NCBI GenBank assembly: GCA_020852175.1
Contig: JADZBH010000016.1
Coordinates: forward strand, 1 to 64,000
Direction: 5' to 3'
Length of the DNA: 64,000 nucleotides
DNA from: Bryobacterales bacterium
GTDB taxonomy: Bacteria > Acidobacteriota > Terriglobia > Bryobacterales > Bryobacteraceae
Positions 16,993 to 25,672 of this stretch are shown one piece after another (positions within the stretch are counted from its first letter, which is position 1; the number at the start of each line of letters is the position of its first letter). The notes beneath the pieces were generated by a model. It made no database searches and was not told the DNA's origin. It saw only the letters and a list, made by a program, of their open reading frames with translations. Both the position numbers and the translations under genes were made by a program.

Positions 16993-18297
16993 ATGCGTAC
17001 AGTTGACATCATTCAGCGCAAGCGCGACGGCGAGGAGCTCTCGTCCGAAGAGATTCAGTTTCTGATCAACGCGTATACGCAAGACCAGATTCCCGACTAT
17101 CAGATGTCGGCCTTCCTCATGGCCACGTACTTCTCGGGGATGACGGACAACGAAGTCACGGTCCTGTGCAACACCATGCTCGGCTCGGGCGCGGTCATCG
17201 ATCTCAGCTCGGTGTCTGGCGTGAAAGTGGACAAACATTCCACCGGCGGCGTCGGCGACAAGACGAGTCTGATCGCCGCTCCGCTGGCCGCGGCCGCTGG
17301 CGCGATGGTGCCGATGATCAGCGGCCGTGCGCTGGGCCATACGGGCGGCACGCTCGACAAGCTGGAATCGATTCCCGGCTTCCGCACCACGCTGACCGTC
17401 GACGAATTTCGCGAACAGTTGCGGATGTACAACCTGGCGTTCATGGGCGCCACGCCGGAGGTGGCTCCGGCCGACGCGAAGCTGTACGCCCTTCGCGATG
17501 CCACGGCCACGGTGGAATCCATTCCGCTGGTGGCATCGAGCATCATGTCGAAGAAGATCGCCGAGGGCGTGGATTCGCTGGTGCTCGACGTGAAGGTGGG
17601 CGCGGGGGCATTCATGAAGCGCCAGGTGGACGCCCGCCGTCTCGCGCAAATGATGGTCAGCATCGGCCGGCGCGCCGATAAGCGCGTGGTGGCGCTCATC
17701 ACGGACATGAACCAGCCGCTGGGGTTCGCGGTGGGCAATGCCCTGGAAGTGATGGAGGTGTCGCAGACGCTGCAAAACGCCGGTCCCACGGACCTGACGC
17801 GCCTCTCGTTGGAGTTGGCCGCGCGCATGATCTTCCTGGGCCGCATCACGATGACGCTGGACGAAGCGCGTGAATTGGCGCAGAAGCTGCTGTTGGACGG
17901 CTCGGGGTATCGCAAGTTCAAGGAAGTGATCAAGGCGCAGGGCGGCGATCCGAACGTGCTGGACCGTTTCGACCTGCTGCCCAACGCCACGGGCGTGCGC
18001 GAAATCGCGTCGCCGCGCGCGGGCTACATCAGCGCCATCGACGCCGAACTGATTGGCAAGGCCGCGGCTCTCATCGGCGCCGGACGCGACACGAAGGAAG
18101 ACGCCATCGACCCCGCCGTGGGCGTGATTCTGGAGGTAAAGACCGGCATGAAAGTGGATGCCGGCTCCGTGCTGTGCCGCATCTACCACACCTCCGAGGA
18201 TCGTCTGGAAGACGCGGCGGAACTGATCGAGGACTCCTTCCGCCTTTCGAAGGAGCCCCCGGAGGACCGCGAACTCATTCTCGAAGTCGTCAGCTAA
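16993..18297 (+). CDS. pdp: pyrimidine-nucleoside (thymidine/uridine) phosphorylase
   Basis: A 434-residue phosphorylase that splits thymidine, deoxyuridine or uridine with phosphate to base and (deoxy)ribose 1-phosphate. Family landmarks are the N-terminal alpha domain (DIIQRKRDGEELSSEEIQFL), the phosphate site KVDKHSTGGVGDKTSL, the signature SGRALGHTGGTLDKLE, SIMSKKIAEG and LVLDVKVGAGAFMK. Thymidine phosphorylase (DeoA) and Pdp share these motifs; the length and KVDKHSTGG are common to both, so substrate range is not resolved. A nucleoside carrier gene follows after 12 bases, giving an uptake-and-cleavage pair. Confidence 0.93.
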   Translation: MRTVDIIQRKRDGEELSSEEIQFLINAYTQDQIPDYQMSAFLMATYFSGMTDNEVTVLCNTMLGSGAVIDLSSVSGVKVDKHSTGGVGDKTSLIAAPLAAAAGAMVPMISGRALGHTGGTLDKLESIPGFRTTLTVDEFREQLRMYNLAFMGATPEVAPADAKLYALRDATATVESIPLVASSIMSKKIAEGVDSLVLDVKVGAGAFMKRQVDARRLAQMMVSIGRRADKRVVALITDMNQPLGFAVGNALEVMEVSQTLQNAGPTDLTRLSLELAARMIFLGRITMTLDEARELAQKLLLDGSGYRKFKEVIKAQGGDPNVLDRFDLLPNATGVREIASPRAGYISAIDAELIGKAAALIGAGRDTKEDAIDPAVGVILEVKTGMKVDAGSVLCRIYHTSEDRLEDAAELIEDSFRLSKEPPEDRELILEVVS

Positions 18298-18309
18298 CCG
18301 GAGCGGCAC

Positions 18310-19533
18310 ATGGACCGATACACCGGGCTTCTGGGTCTGGCCGCGGTCCTGGCGCTGTGCTATCTCTCCTCGGCCAACCGCCGGGCGATCCGTTGGCGTT
18401 CCGTCGCCATCGGCATGGCCTTGCAGTTGGCTTTCGCGTTTCTGGTGTTGAATACGCCCTTCGGCCGGGCCTTCCAGGCCGCCTCCACCGCCGTGAACGC
18501 ATTGCTGGAGTATGCGGCCGTGGGCAGCAAATTCCTGTTCGGTCCTCTGGGAGCGCGGGATGGCGGCTTCGGCGTGGTCTTCGCGTTTCAGGTGCTGCCC
18601 ATCGTCATCTTCATCAGTTCGCTCTTCTCGATCCTTTATTACTTCGGCGTGATGCAGGTGGTGGTGCGCGCCATGGCCGTTTTCATGCAACGCTTTCTCG
18701 GCGTGAGCGGCGCGGAATCGACGAACGTGGCCGCCAGCATCTTCATGGGCCAGACCGAAGCTCCGCTCACCATCAAGCCGTTTCTCCCCAACCTGACAGA
18801 GAGCGAACTGTTCACCATCATGGTTTCCGGCATGGCGCACGTCTCCGGCGCCGTGATGGCCGCCTATGTGAGCATGGCGGGCGTCTCCATCGAGCATCTG
18901 CTGACGGCCGTCATCATGACCGCGCCGGCCACGCTCGTGCTGGCCAAGATGCTGATCCCGGAGACCGGCGAGCCCGAGACGGCGGGCGGAGTGAAGGTCG
19001 AGATTCCCAAGCCCGGCGTGAACGTCATTGACGCCGCCGCCACGGGCGCGCACGACGGCCTGTTTCTCGCGCTCAACATCGGCGGCATGCTGATCGCGTT
19101 CCTCGCTCTGATCGCGCTGGTGAACGGCATCTTCGGCTGGGTGCAGGGCGCCACCGGCGCGTCCTGGCTGCCCGTCTCGCTCGAACAGTTGATGGGCTGG
19201 ATCTTCTCTCCGGCCGCGTGGCTGATGGGCGTCTCCTGGAAGGATTGTCCGCACATTGGGCAGTTGCTGGGCACGCGGCTTGTGTTGAACGAGTTCGTGG
19301 CCTTCATTGAACTCGGCAAGCTGAAGTCCGCGCTCGATCCCAAGAGTTTCACCATCGCCACCTATGCTCTGTGCGGCTTCGCCAACCTGAGTTCCATCGC
19401 CATCCAGATTGGCGGCATCGGCGCGCTGGCGCCCACGCGCAAGTCTGATTTGGCACGCCTCGGTCTGCGCGCGGTCATGGCCGGAACCCTGGCCAACGTG
19501 ATGTCGGCCTGCATCGCGGGCATGCTGCTGTAA
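18310..19533 (+). CDS. nupC: concentrative nucleoside transporter (NupC family)
   Basis: A 407-residue inner-membrane symporter of the CNT family. Successive hydrophobic helices begin at GLLGLAAVLALCYLSS. The family signature GQTEAPLTIKPFL occurs near residue 160, followed by MVSGMAHVSGAVMAAY, and LNEFVAFIEL comes near the C-terminal core. CNT proteins import nucleosides with Na+ or H+. The gene sits directly behind the nucleoside phosphorylase gene, so imported nucleosides can be cleaved at once. Standard length; no defect seen. Confidence 0.93.
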   Translation: MDRYTGLLGLAAVLALCYLSSANRRAIRWRSVAIGMALQLAFAFLVLNTPFGRAFQAASTAVNALLEYAAVGSKFLFGPLGARDGGFGVVFAFQVLPIVIFISSLFSILYYFGVMQVVVRAMAVFMQRFLGVSGAESTNVAASIFMGQTEAPLTIKPFLPNLTESELFTIMVSGMAHVSGAVMAAYVSMAGVSIEHLLTAVIMTAPATLVLAKMLIPETGEPETAGGVKVEIPKPGVNVIDAAATGAHDGLFLALNIGGMLIAFLALIALVNGIFGWVQGATGASWLPVSLEQLMGWIFSPAAWLMGVSWKDCPHIGQLLGTRLVLNEFVAFIELGKLKSALDPKSFTIATYALCGFANLSSIAIQIGGIGALAPTRKSDLARLGLRAVMAGTLANVMSACIAGMLL

Positions 19534-19535
19534 GG

Positions 19536-19549
19536 GCCGCCAGGGCGGC
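19536..19549. terminator. short GC hairpin between nupC and the DHS-like gene
   Basis: GCCGCC-AG-GGCGGC forms a compact six-base-pair stem three bases after the nupC stop. No T-run follows, so it is at best a weak or Rho-assisted terminator. It sits just upstream of the next promoter box. Confidence 0.3.
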
Positions 19550-19550
19550 T

Positions 19551-19559
19551 TGCTACCCT
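19551..19559 (+). promoter_or_regulatory. extended -10 element before the DHS-like gene
   Basis: TGCTACCCT matches TG-n-TACCCT, the same hexamer as at the pdp promoter. It ends five bases before an in-frame GTG (19565) and 14 bases before the ATG (19574). There is no Shine-Dalgarno sequence, so this is another candidate leaderless start. Confidence 0.35.
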
Positions 19560-19573
19560 GTTACGTGAACCCC

Positions 19574-20800
19574 ATGCACGAGCATTCCCGAAGGACTGTC
19601 CTCACGCGCCGCGTGGACAAGGTCCACTCACTGGACGAACTCTTCCGCCACTGCCTGCCCGCGTTCGGCGGCGGCTTCTTGCGCCGCGTCTACACGATTC
19701 TCGACACCGCCATTAGCCACGGCTGCCCGCTCACCATCGCCGTCGCCGGGCCCGTCACGGTCAGCGGCCAGCACCAGACCTGGCTCTTGCCGCTGCTTGA
19801 AGCCGGCTACGTCGCCTATCTTTCCACCACCGACGCGGTCTGCTATCACGATGGCCACCGCTCCCTTACCGGACGCGGCAATCCGGTTCACGAGGTGCCC
19901 ATCTGGGGCGACGACGCAGCCCTGCGCGACGAGAAGACCATCCGCGTGACCGACATGGCCTTCGACGAGGACGTGCTGTTCGACCAGGACCGGTATATCA
20001 GCGCACTGCTCCAACTCCCCGAGTTTCAAGCCAAAATGTCGGGCACCGAATTCCGCAACCGTCTCGGGGCGCGCTACGCCGCGCAGGAATCGCGCTCAGG
20101 TGTCGAGGCCGGACTGCTCTCCACCTGCCACCGTCTGGCCATTCCCGTGTTCGTCGGCGCTCCTGGCGACGGCAGCGTCTTTCTGAATTCGATGAAGCTG
20201 TGGGCCATGCGCGAAGCCGGCCTGCTCCCCTCGTACGCCTTCGATCTCGATCTGCATCTCGAGGTCTTCGAGTCCTGCGCGTATCACTATTGGGGATTGT
20301 TCGAAAACCCCGCGCGCGCGCTGGGCACGCTGATTCTGGGCGGAGGCGTTCCGAAGAACTTCAACCTGCAACCAGAGCCCGCTCTCGGCCAGATTCTCGG
20401 CCTGCCGCACGTGCGCGGGTATAACTTCGACGTGCAGATCGTCTCCTCGCCGGTTACCGACGGTTCGCTCAGCTCCTGCTTCCCGGCGGAAGCCGTGACA
20501 TGGGGCAAGGTGGACAAGGATACCTATCTGGAGGCCACCGAAAGCGTGCAGGCCGACTATTCGATGCTGATGCCGTTTATCGTGAAGGCCCTGCTGGACA
20601 ACCGCGAGCGCTACGAGCAGCGCGCCGCGGAGTTCGGCGAAGAAGCGCTTTTCGCCGAGGAGCCCAAGGCGCGCGGGTACCTGCGTCCGCGCGAGGGTTA
20701 CCGCCTGTATGACCAGCGCGGGCGTCTGCTGGAGGAACTGAAAGAGGCTCTGCGGACGAACGGCGAATGGCTGCGAGAGACGTTGAGCTATCCGCTGTAA
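19574..20800 (+). CDS. deoxyhypusine synthase-like protein
   Basis: A 408-residue member of the deoxyhypusine synthase (DHS) family, NAD-dependent enzymes that transfer an aminobutyl group from spermidine. Visible motifs are TIAVAGPVTVSGQ, LSTTDAVCYHDGH, LILGGGVPKNFNLQ (NAD/spermidine site), SSPVTDGSLSS, and AVTWGKV with the catalytic-type Lys312. Bacteria lack the eIF5A target of eukaryotic DHS, and some bacterial relatives act as homospermidine synthases, so polyamine synthesis is the more likely role. A GTG at 19565 fits the -10 spacing better if the mRNA is leaderless. It sits within the nucleoside-salvage region but no other polyamine gene is near. Confidence 0.85.
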   Translation: MHEHSRRTVLTRRVDKVHSLDELFRHCLPAFGGGFLRRVYTILDTAISHGCPLTIAVAGPVTVSGQHQTWLLPLLEAGYVAYLSTTDAVCYHDGHRSLTGRGNPVHEVPIWGDDAALRDEKTIRVTDMAFDEDVLFDQDRYISALLQLPEFQAKMSGTEFRNRLGARYAAQESRSGVEAGLLSTCHRLAIPVFVGAPGDGSVFLNSMKLWAMREAGLLPSYAFDLDLHLEVFESCAYHYWGLFENPARALGTLILGGGVPKNFNLQPEPALGQILGLPHVRGYNFDVQIVSSPVTDGSLSSCFPAEAVTWGKVDKDTYLEATESVQADYSMLMPFIVKALLDNRERYEQRAAEFGEEALFAEEPKARGYLRPREGYRLYDQRGRLLEELKEALRTNGEWLRETLSYPL

Positions 20801-20802
20801 AG

Positions 20803-20819
20803 GCCGCGGAAACCGCGGC
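20803..20819. terminator. hairpin between two convergent genes
   Basis: GCCGCGG-AAA-CCGCGGC is a perfect seven-base-pair stem between the DHS-like gene and the convergent SBBP gene, overlapping the latter's stop codon by one base. It could serve both strands, but there is no T-run. Confidence 0.35.
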
Positions 20820-22933
20820 TAGTTCGCCGGCTGCCTGGCGATAGTGGGCGGCAGCAACTTGAACAGGAAGCTCTGCTCGGCGCCCTGCGCCGAAACCTTG
20901 GACGACCCGTTCGTCACCGGAAGATCCGAGGAGTTGCTCAGGCCCGCCACATACAAACCGCCGTCGGGGCCCACGGCCACGCTGGTGGCCACATCGATCG
21001 AACCGCCGCCGATGGACCGCGACACCACCAGCGCCGCGCCCTCGCTTACCGTGGGATCGAGCACGGTGAGGAATGCATCCACGGCTTCCACGGGCCTGCC
21101 TGGCACGCTGTCCAGATAGGGATAATCCTCCGAAAGCGTGTAGCCCGTCACGGCTACCTTGCCGCCCGGCAGCAGCGCCAGGCCATAAGCGACCTCGGTG
21201 CCTCGTCCGCCCAGGTAGGTGGAATAGGTGATTTGTTCGCCCAGCGGTTTGCCGAGATCGAAACGGGTGAGAAACACATCGGACTCACCCGCCGGAGCGC
21301 GCCGGTGCGCCGTGGCTGTCGCGGGAAAATCCTGTGACGTGGTGTAGCCCGCCAGCCAGACTCCTCCTTGCACGTCCACCCTGATCGCCACGGGAACGTC
21401 CAAACCACCGCCTCCGGCGAGCCGTCCAAACCGCAGCGCGTCCAGGCCGCCGCGATTCGTATCCAGGTTCACCAGGAATGCGTCAATCGTATAGGCCGGT
21501 TTTTCACCTTGATCCAGCGTAATCGGAAAGTCCGTCGAAGCCGTGTAGCCGGTCACATACAGCGTTTGATCGGGTGCGACCGCCAGCCCGGTGATGATGT
21601 CCGTGCTGTTGCCGCCGAGGAAGGTGGCATAGCGCAGCGGAGTGGACTCCGTCATGCTCACCTTGATCAGCCAGCCTTCCCAACCGCCGCGCACGGAGCC
21701 TTGCAGGTTGTTGGCCGACTCGGCCGTGATGCCCGGAAGCTTTTCCGACGTCGTGTAACCGGCCAGGTACATGTTGCCCGCCTCATCCACGGCCAGGGCG
21801 CTGGCCACATCCTTGGCCAACCCGCCGTACGTCTGGCTATACCAGACATATTCGCCGTTGGGGTCCTGCGGCTTCAGAGCCACCAAAAAGGCGTTCACCG
21901 CCGAGGTGACCGTCGTCGCGTCGGTGGTTTCAATTTTCGGCAGCGCGTTGCCCGCTGTGGGGAAATCCGCGGACTCCGTCGTGCCCGCCAGATAGACAAA
22001 GCCATTCCTGCCGAGCGTCATCGCCGTCACTTCGTCGTTCAACTTGCCGCCGAAGTAGGAATAGTAGGCCAGCTTCATGGAGCCGTCGGCCTGCGGTTCA
22101 AATTTGGCCAGGAAGGCGTCGCGCTGGCCGTTGGAGATGTCCTGAACCGGCGTTAGCGGCGGGGTTACGGCAATGGTTGTGTTCGCGTAGCCGGCCACCC
22201 AGATGTCGCCGCGCTCATCCACCGCCGTGGCTGTGGCGCCGTCCAGGATGTCGCCGCCGAAATAACCGCCATACACCACGGGATCCACCACCAGTTCATA
22301 GCGGCGGTCGTAGCGGCCCAGCACGAGGCGCGCCTCCTTGCCGAGCAGTTCGTAGCGCGCCTTCACGGGCTGGTGAACGCCGGCGATGGTCTGATAGGCC
22401 AAGGGGCGCTTCATACGCACCTCGCCTCCGGCCAGTTGGGCCACCAGCTCGCCGCCATGCACGCGCAATTCCCGCGCGCCATTCACCTGGAGGCGTACCT
22501 GCCGCGTATCGGCGCCCGGCGCCACCACGAAATCGAATTCAAAACGGCCGTCCCGCCAGTAGTAGACGGCATCGATGCCCTTGTACACCTGCCTGGCGCG
22601 GACGCGCGCAAAGTGCGGGATTCCGGTTTGCCACTGCTCGCGCGGCCCTCGGAAATATTGAGAATGCGAGCCTAAGGCATCGAGGCCTTCGGCCCTGGCG
22701 CCGGACGAGCCGGCCCAGCGCAGATCCAAACGCTCGCCGCCCTTGCGGTACCGGACTCCGTCGTGCACCACCTCCACCGTGGCCTCGGCGGTCCGGGCTA
22801 CAAACTGGGAGTCGCCCGCGAACTGCCCGCGGTTCGGCTCAAACCACCGGGGCGCGGTGTGCGGCAGCACGGCCGCGCTCCAAACCATCAGCGGCATCAC
22901 TCCAGCGATCACGCAAACACGCAACAATTGCAT
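20819..22933 (-). CDS. exported SBBP-repeat beta-propeller protein
   Basis: A 704-residue secreted protein. A signal peptide (MQLLRVCVIAGVMPLMVWSA) is followed by the beta-rich domain that typically precedes SBBP repeats (FEPNRGQFAGDSQFVAR, GIDAVYYWRDGRFEFDFVV). From about residue 220 to the end there are SBBP (beta-propeller) repeats with the recurring pattern YSYFGGxxxD...VYLAGTTESADFP. No catalytic motif is visible, and no C-terminal sorting domain is present, unlike the SBBP protein at 50475. Function is unknown; extracellular binding or structure is inferred. An in-frame GTG at 22960 is an alternative start but would lengthen the signal peptide. Confidence 0.85.
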   Translation of the reverse strand: MQLLRVCVIAGVMPLMVWSAAVLPHTAPRWFEPNRGQFAGDSQFVARTAEATVEVVHDGVRYRKGGERLDLRWAGSSGARAEGLDALGSHSQYFRGPREQWQTGIPHFARVRARQVYKGIDAVYYWRDGRFEFDFVVAPGADTRQVRLQVNGARELRVHGGELVAQLAGGEVRMKRPLAYQTIAGVHQPVKARYELLGKEARLVLGRYDRRYELVVDPVVYGGYFGGDILDGATATAVDERGDIWVAGYANTTIAVTPPLTPVQDISNGQRDAFLAKFEPQADGSMKLAYYSYFGGKLNDEVTAMTLGRNGFVYLAGTTESADFPTAGNALPKIETTDATTVTSAVNAFLVALKPQDPNGEYVWYSQTYGGLAKDVASALAVDEAGNMYLAGYTTSEKLPGITAESANNLQGSVRGGWEGWLIKVSMTESTPLRYATFLGGNSTDIITGLAVAPDQTLYVTGYTASTDFPITLDQGEKPAYTIDAFLVNLDTNRGGLDALRFGRLAGGGGLDVPVAIRVDVQGGVWLAGYTTSQDFPATATAHRRAPAGESDVFLTRFDLGKPLGEQITYSTYLGGRGTEVAYGLALLPGGKVAVTGYTLSEDYPYLDSVPGRPVEAVDAFLTVLDPTVSEGAALVVSRSIGGGSIDVATSVAVGPDGGLYVAGLSNSSDLPVTNGSSKVSAQGAEQSFLFKLLPPTIARQPAN

Positions 22934-23087
22934 CGGAAACCGAACTCCCTGAACTGGCACAACGTAAGAATCTCTGACGGCGCGACAGGCTTTCGGGTTT
23001 CTTTTCCCTTGCCTGGGCCTGTAGCCTATTCTAGCGCCTCCACGGCGGCACGGCAGGCACTACACTGGTTTTTCGCCCCAACTTCTT

Positions 23088-23897
23088 ATGGTGCAAGCTG
23101 CGGTCCGCGCAATTCAACGAATATCGGCCATTATGCCCCGGGCCGCCCTGGTTCTTGGATCGGGTCTTGGCGGATTCGCGGCCGAAGTGGAAGACGCCAC
23201 GAAGATCCCGTACGCGGACATCCCCGGCTGGCCCCGTTCCACGGCGGTGGGCCATGCGGGCGAACTGGTGCTCGGCACGGTTTCCGGCGTGCCCGTGGCG
23301 GTGCTGAGCGGCCGCGTTCATCTTTATGAGGGATATACGGCGCAGCAGGTGGCGTTCGCCACGCGCGTCATGGGCAAGATCGGCGTAAAGTCGATTCTGT
23401 TCACCAACGCGGCGGGCGGCCTGAACCTCTCCCATGGACAGGGTTCGCTGGTGCTCATCCGCGACCACATCAACCTGATGGGTGAAAACCCCTGTTTGGG
23501 CCCCAACGACGATACGCTGGGGCCCCGGTTTTTCGATATGACCGATGCCTATTCGGCGGAGTTGCGTTCCCGCATTCTGTCGAAGGCGCGCGAGTTGGGC
23601 ATCCCGCTGCATGAAGGCGTGTATCTCGGCTTGAAAGGGCCCAACTTTGAAACGCCCGCCGAGATTCGTTTTTTCGAGCGCATCGGGGCCGATCTGGTGG
23701 GCATGTCCACGGTGCCCGAGGTGCTGGCCGCCACGCACATGGGCTTGCGGTGCGCCGCCATCTCCTGTGTGACGAACCTCGCCGCAGGCATCTCGGCCGA
23801 AAAACTTTCGCACGAAGAGGTGCTCGAAACCGGGCGGCGTGTCCGCGGCACCTTCGTGCGGCTGCTGAAGGCCATTCTGCCCGAGGTGGCCCGATGA
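23088..23897 (+). CDS. punA: purine nucleoside phosphorylase (trimeric, PunA-type)
   Basis: A 269-residue phosphorylase that splits inosine and guanosine (and deoxy forms) to base plus (deoxy)ribose 1-phosphate. The phosphate-binding GSGLGGFA, SGRVHLYEGY, TNAAGGLN, ERIGADLVGMSTVPE and CVTNLAAG mark the low-molecular-mass trimeric class rather than hexameric DeoD. The stop overlaps the cytidine deaminase start (ATGA). Its 5' region (22961-23087) separates it from the divergent SBBP gene and must hold the promoter; TACACT at 23061 is a possible -10. Confidence 0.94.
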   Translation: MVQAAVRAIQRISAIMPRAALVLGSGLGGFAAEVEDATKIPYADIPGWPRSTAVGHAGELVLGTVSGVPVAVLSGRVHLYEGYTAQQVAFATRVMGKIGVKSILFTNAAGGLNLSHGQGSLVLIRDHINLMGENPCLGPNDDTLGPRFFDMTDAYSAELRSRILSKARELGIPLHEGVYLGLKGPNFETPAEIRFFERIGADLVGMSTVPEVLAATHMGLRCAAISCVTNLAAGISAEKLSHEEVLETGRRVRGTFVRLLKAILPEVAR

Positions 23898-24289
23898 ATG
23901 GCCGCGCCACGTTGATCGCCTCCGCGCTGGAGGCACGATTGCGGGCGCACGCACCCTATTCGCATTTCCTGGTGGGCGCGGCGTTGGAAGCCGCCGACGG
24001 CCGGGTGTTCACAGGCTGCAACGTGGAGAGCGCCTCCTATGGTCTGACGATCTGCGCCGAGCGTACGGCACTGTTCAAGGCGATCAGCGAAGGCGCGCGC
24101 GGCTTCGCGCGGATCGCCATTGCCGCGGAGTCGCCCTCGCTGACGCCTCCGTGCGGCGCCTGCCGCCAGGTGCTGCGCGATCACTGCGCGGAACTGGAGG
24201 TGATTCTTTGCAACCCGCGAGGCGAATCCAAGGTGTTCCAGCTTTCCGAACTGTTCCCGCATCCTTTCCATGACCAGATGCTTTCGTAG
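23894..24289 (+). CDS. cdd: cytidine deaminase
   Basis: A 131-residue zinc enzyme that deaminates cytidine and deoxycytidine to uridine forms. The active site is complete: TGCNVESASYG, then CAERTALFKA (Cys ligand and catalytic Glu), then PPCGACRQVL with the other two Cys ligands. Start is the ATG at 23894 overlapping the punA stop by four bases; the frame is open further upstream but that part lies inside punA. The product uridine can feed the nucleoside phosphorylase encoded at 16993. Confidence 0.95.
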   Translation: MNGRATLIASALEARLRAHAPYSHFLVGAALEAADGRVFTGCNVESASYGLTICAERTALFKAISEGARGFARIAIAAESPSLTPPCGACRQVLRDHCAELEVILCNPRGESKVFQLSELFPHPFHDQMLS

Positions 24290-25655
24290 TCTTCTTCCCG
24301 TTCTGTTTGCCTGGGCCGCATGCGCCGCCGAACCCGCAGACTGGCTGCTTTCGGCGCGGTGGATGGCGCCGATGGATTCCTCGGGCGGCATCATCGAAAA
24401 CGGCGCCGTCGTCATCAAGGGGGATTCGATCGTCGCCACCGGCACGCGTGCCGGACTCTTGAAACGCTACACGCCGAAGCAGACGCTGCACCGCGCCGAA
24501 GCCATTCTGATGCCCGGACTGGTCAATACGCACACGCACGCGCCCATGTCGCTGTTCCGCGGCATCGCCGACGACATGCGATTGCAGGAGTGGCTGGAAA
24601 AGTTCATCTTTCCGGCCGAGGCGCGCAACGTGTCGCCCGGGTTCGTGCGCGCGGGCGCCCGTCTGGCCGCTCTGGAGATGATGCTGGGCGGTACCACGAC
24701 CTTCACCGATATGTACTACTTCGAGGAGGAGATCGCCGCCGTGGCCAGGTCCGCCGGGTTGCGGGGCGTGCTGGGCCAGACGATCATCGGCTTTCCCGTG
24801 CCCGACGCCAGGACGCCCGCCGACGGGCTGGCGCGCACGGAAGCATTTCTGAAGCGCTATGCGGGCGACCCGCTGATTGTAGCCGCCGTCGCGCCGCATG
24901 CGCTCTATACCAACTCCGACGAAACGCTGCGGAGTTGCCGCGCCCTGGCCAACCGCTACCGGGCGCCGCTGCTGATCCACCTGTCGGAAACCAGGCAGGA
25001 GAACGATGACACGCGGGCCAAGCGGGGCAAGTCGCCCACGGCCGTACTGGAAGAACTGGGCGTGTTCGACGGCCGGACCGTGGGGGCGCACGGCGTGTGG
25101 CTTGACGACTCCGACATGGCCATTCTGAAGCGCCGGGGAGTGGGCATCGCGCACTGCCCCTCGTCGAACATGAAGCTGGCCTCGGGCGTGGCGCCCGTGT
25201 TGAAACTGCTGGCCGCGGGCATCCCCACCGGCCTCGGTCCCGATGGGCCCGCGGGGTCGAACAACGACTTCAGCATGTTCGAGGAGATGGATCTGGCGGC
25301 CAAACTGGCCAAGGTGATGAACGGCGATCCGCGGGCGCTGCCGGCGCGGAAAGCCGTCGAAATGGCCACCATCGACGGGGCGCGGGCGCTCGGCATGGAC
25401 TCGCTGACCGGCTCGCTCGAAGCGGGCAAGCGCGCCGATCTCATCTTCGTCCGCGCCAATGCTCCGCATGCCGTGCCGCTTTACAACGTCTATTCGCAAC
25501 TTGTCTATGCACTGAAGGCGAGCGATGTCTCCGACGTGATGGTGAATGGCCGCTGGGTAGTGCGCGGACGAGTGCCGGGGACGTTGAATGCCGCCGCCGT
25601 GCTCGCCGAGGCGCGCCAATACCAGAGCAGGATTCTCGCCTCGCTGAAGCAATAG
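24270..25655 (+). CDS. exported amidohydrolase, MTA/SAH-deaminase-like
   Basis: A 461-residue metal-dependent amidohydrolase related to 5'-methylthioadenosine/S-adenosylhomocysteine deaminases. Motifs are PGLVNTHTHAPMSLFRG (HxH ligands), GGTTTFTDMYYF, APHALYT, LIHLSETRQEN (His plus Glu), GAHGVWLDDSD and GPDGPAGSNNDFSMFEEM (metal Asp). Unlike cytosolic MtaD it begins with a signal peptide (LLPVLFAWAACAAEP), so the deaminase should act in the periplasm. The start overlaps cdd by 20 bases, giving coupling in the salvage operon. The substrate may be another adenine nucleoside; this cannot be settled from sequence. Confidence 0.85.
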   Translation: MTRCFRSLLPVLFAWAACAAEPADWLLSARWMAPMDSSGGIIENGAVVIKGDSIVATGTRAGLLKRYTPKQTLHRAEAILMPGLVNTHTHAPMSLFRGIADDMRLQEWLEKFIFPAEARNVSPGFVRAGARLAALEMMLGGTTTFTDMYYFEEEIAAVARSAGLRGVLGQTIIGFPVPDARTPADGLARTEAFLKRYAGDPLIVAAVAPHALYTNSDETLRSCRALANRYRAPLLIHLSETRQENDDTRAKRGKSPTAVLEELGVFDGRTVGAHGVWLDDSDMAILKRRGVGIAHCPSSNMKLASGVAPVLKLLAAGIPTGLGPDGPAGSNNDFSMFEEMDLAAKLAKVMNGDPRALPARKAVEMATIDGARALGMDSLTGSLEAGKRADLIFVRANAPHAVPLYNVYSQLVYALKASDVSDVMVNGRWVVRGRVPGTLNAAAVLAEARQYQSRILASLKQ

Positions 25656-25672
25656 CCGGTACAATCACAGCG

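Noticed and set aside
16852..19254. An 800-codon minus-strand frame opposite pdp and nupC
   Set aside because: It has low-complexity His/Arg composition and no motif. The plus-strand genes have complete family signatures.
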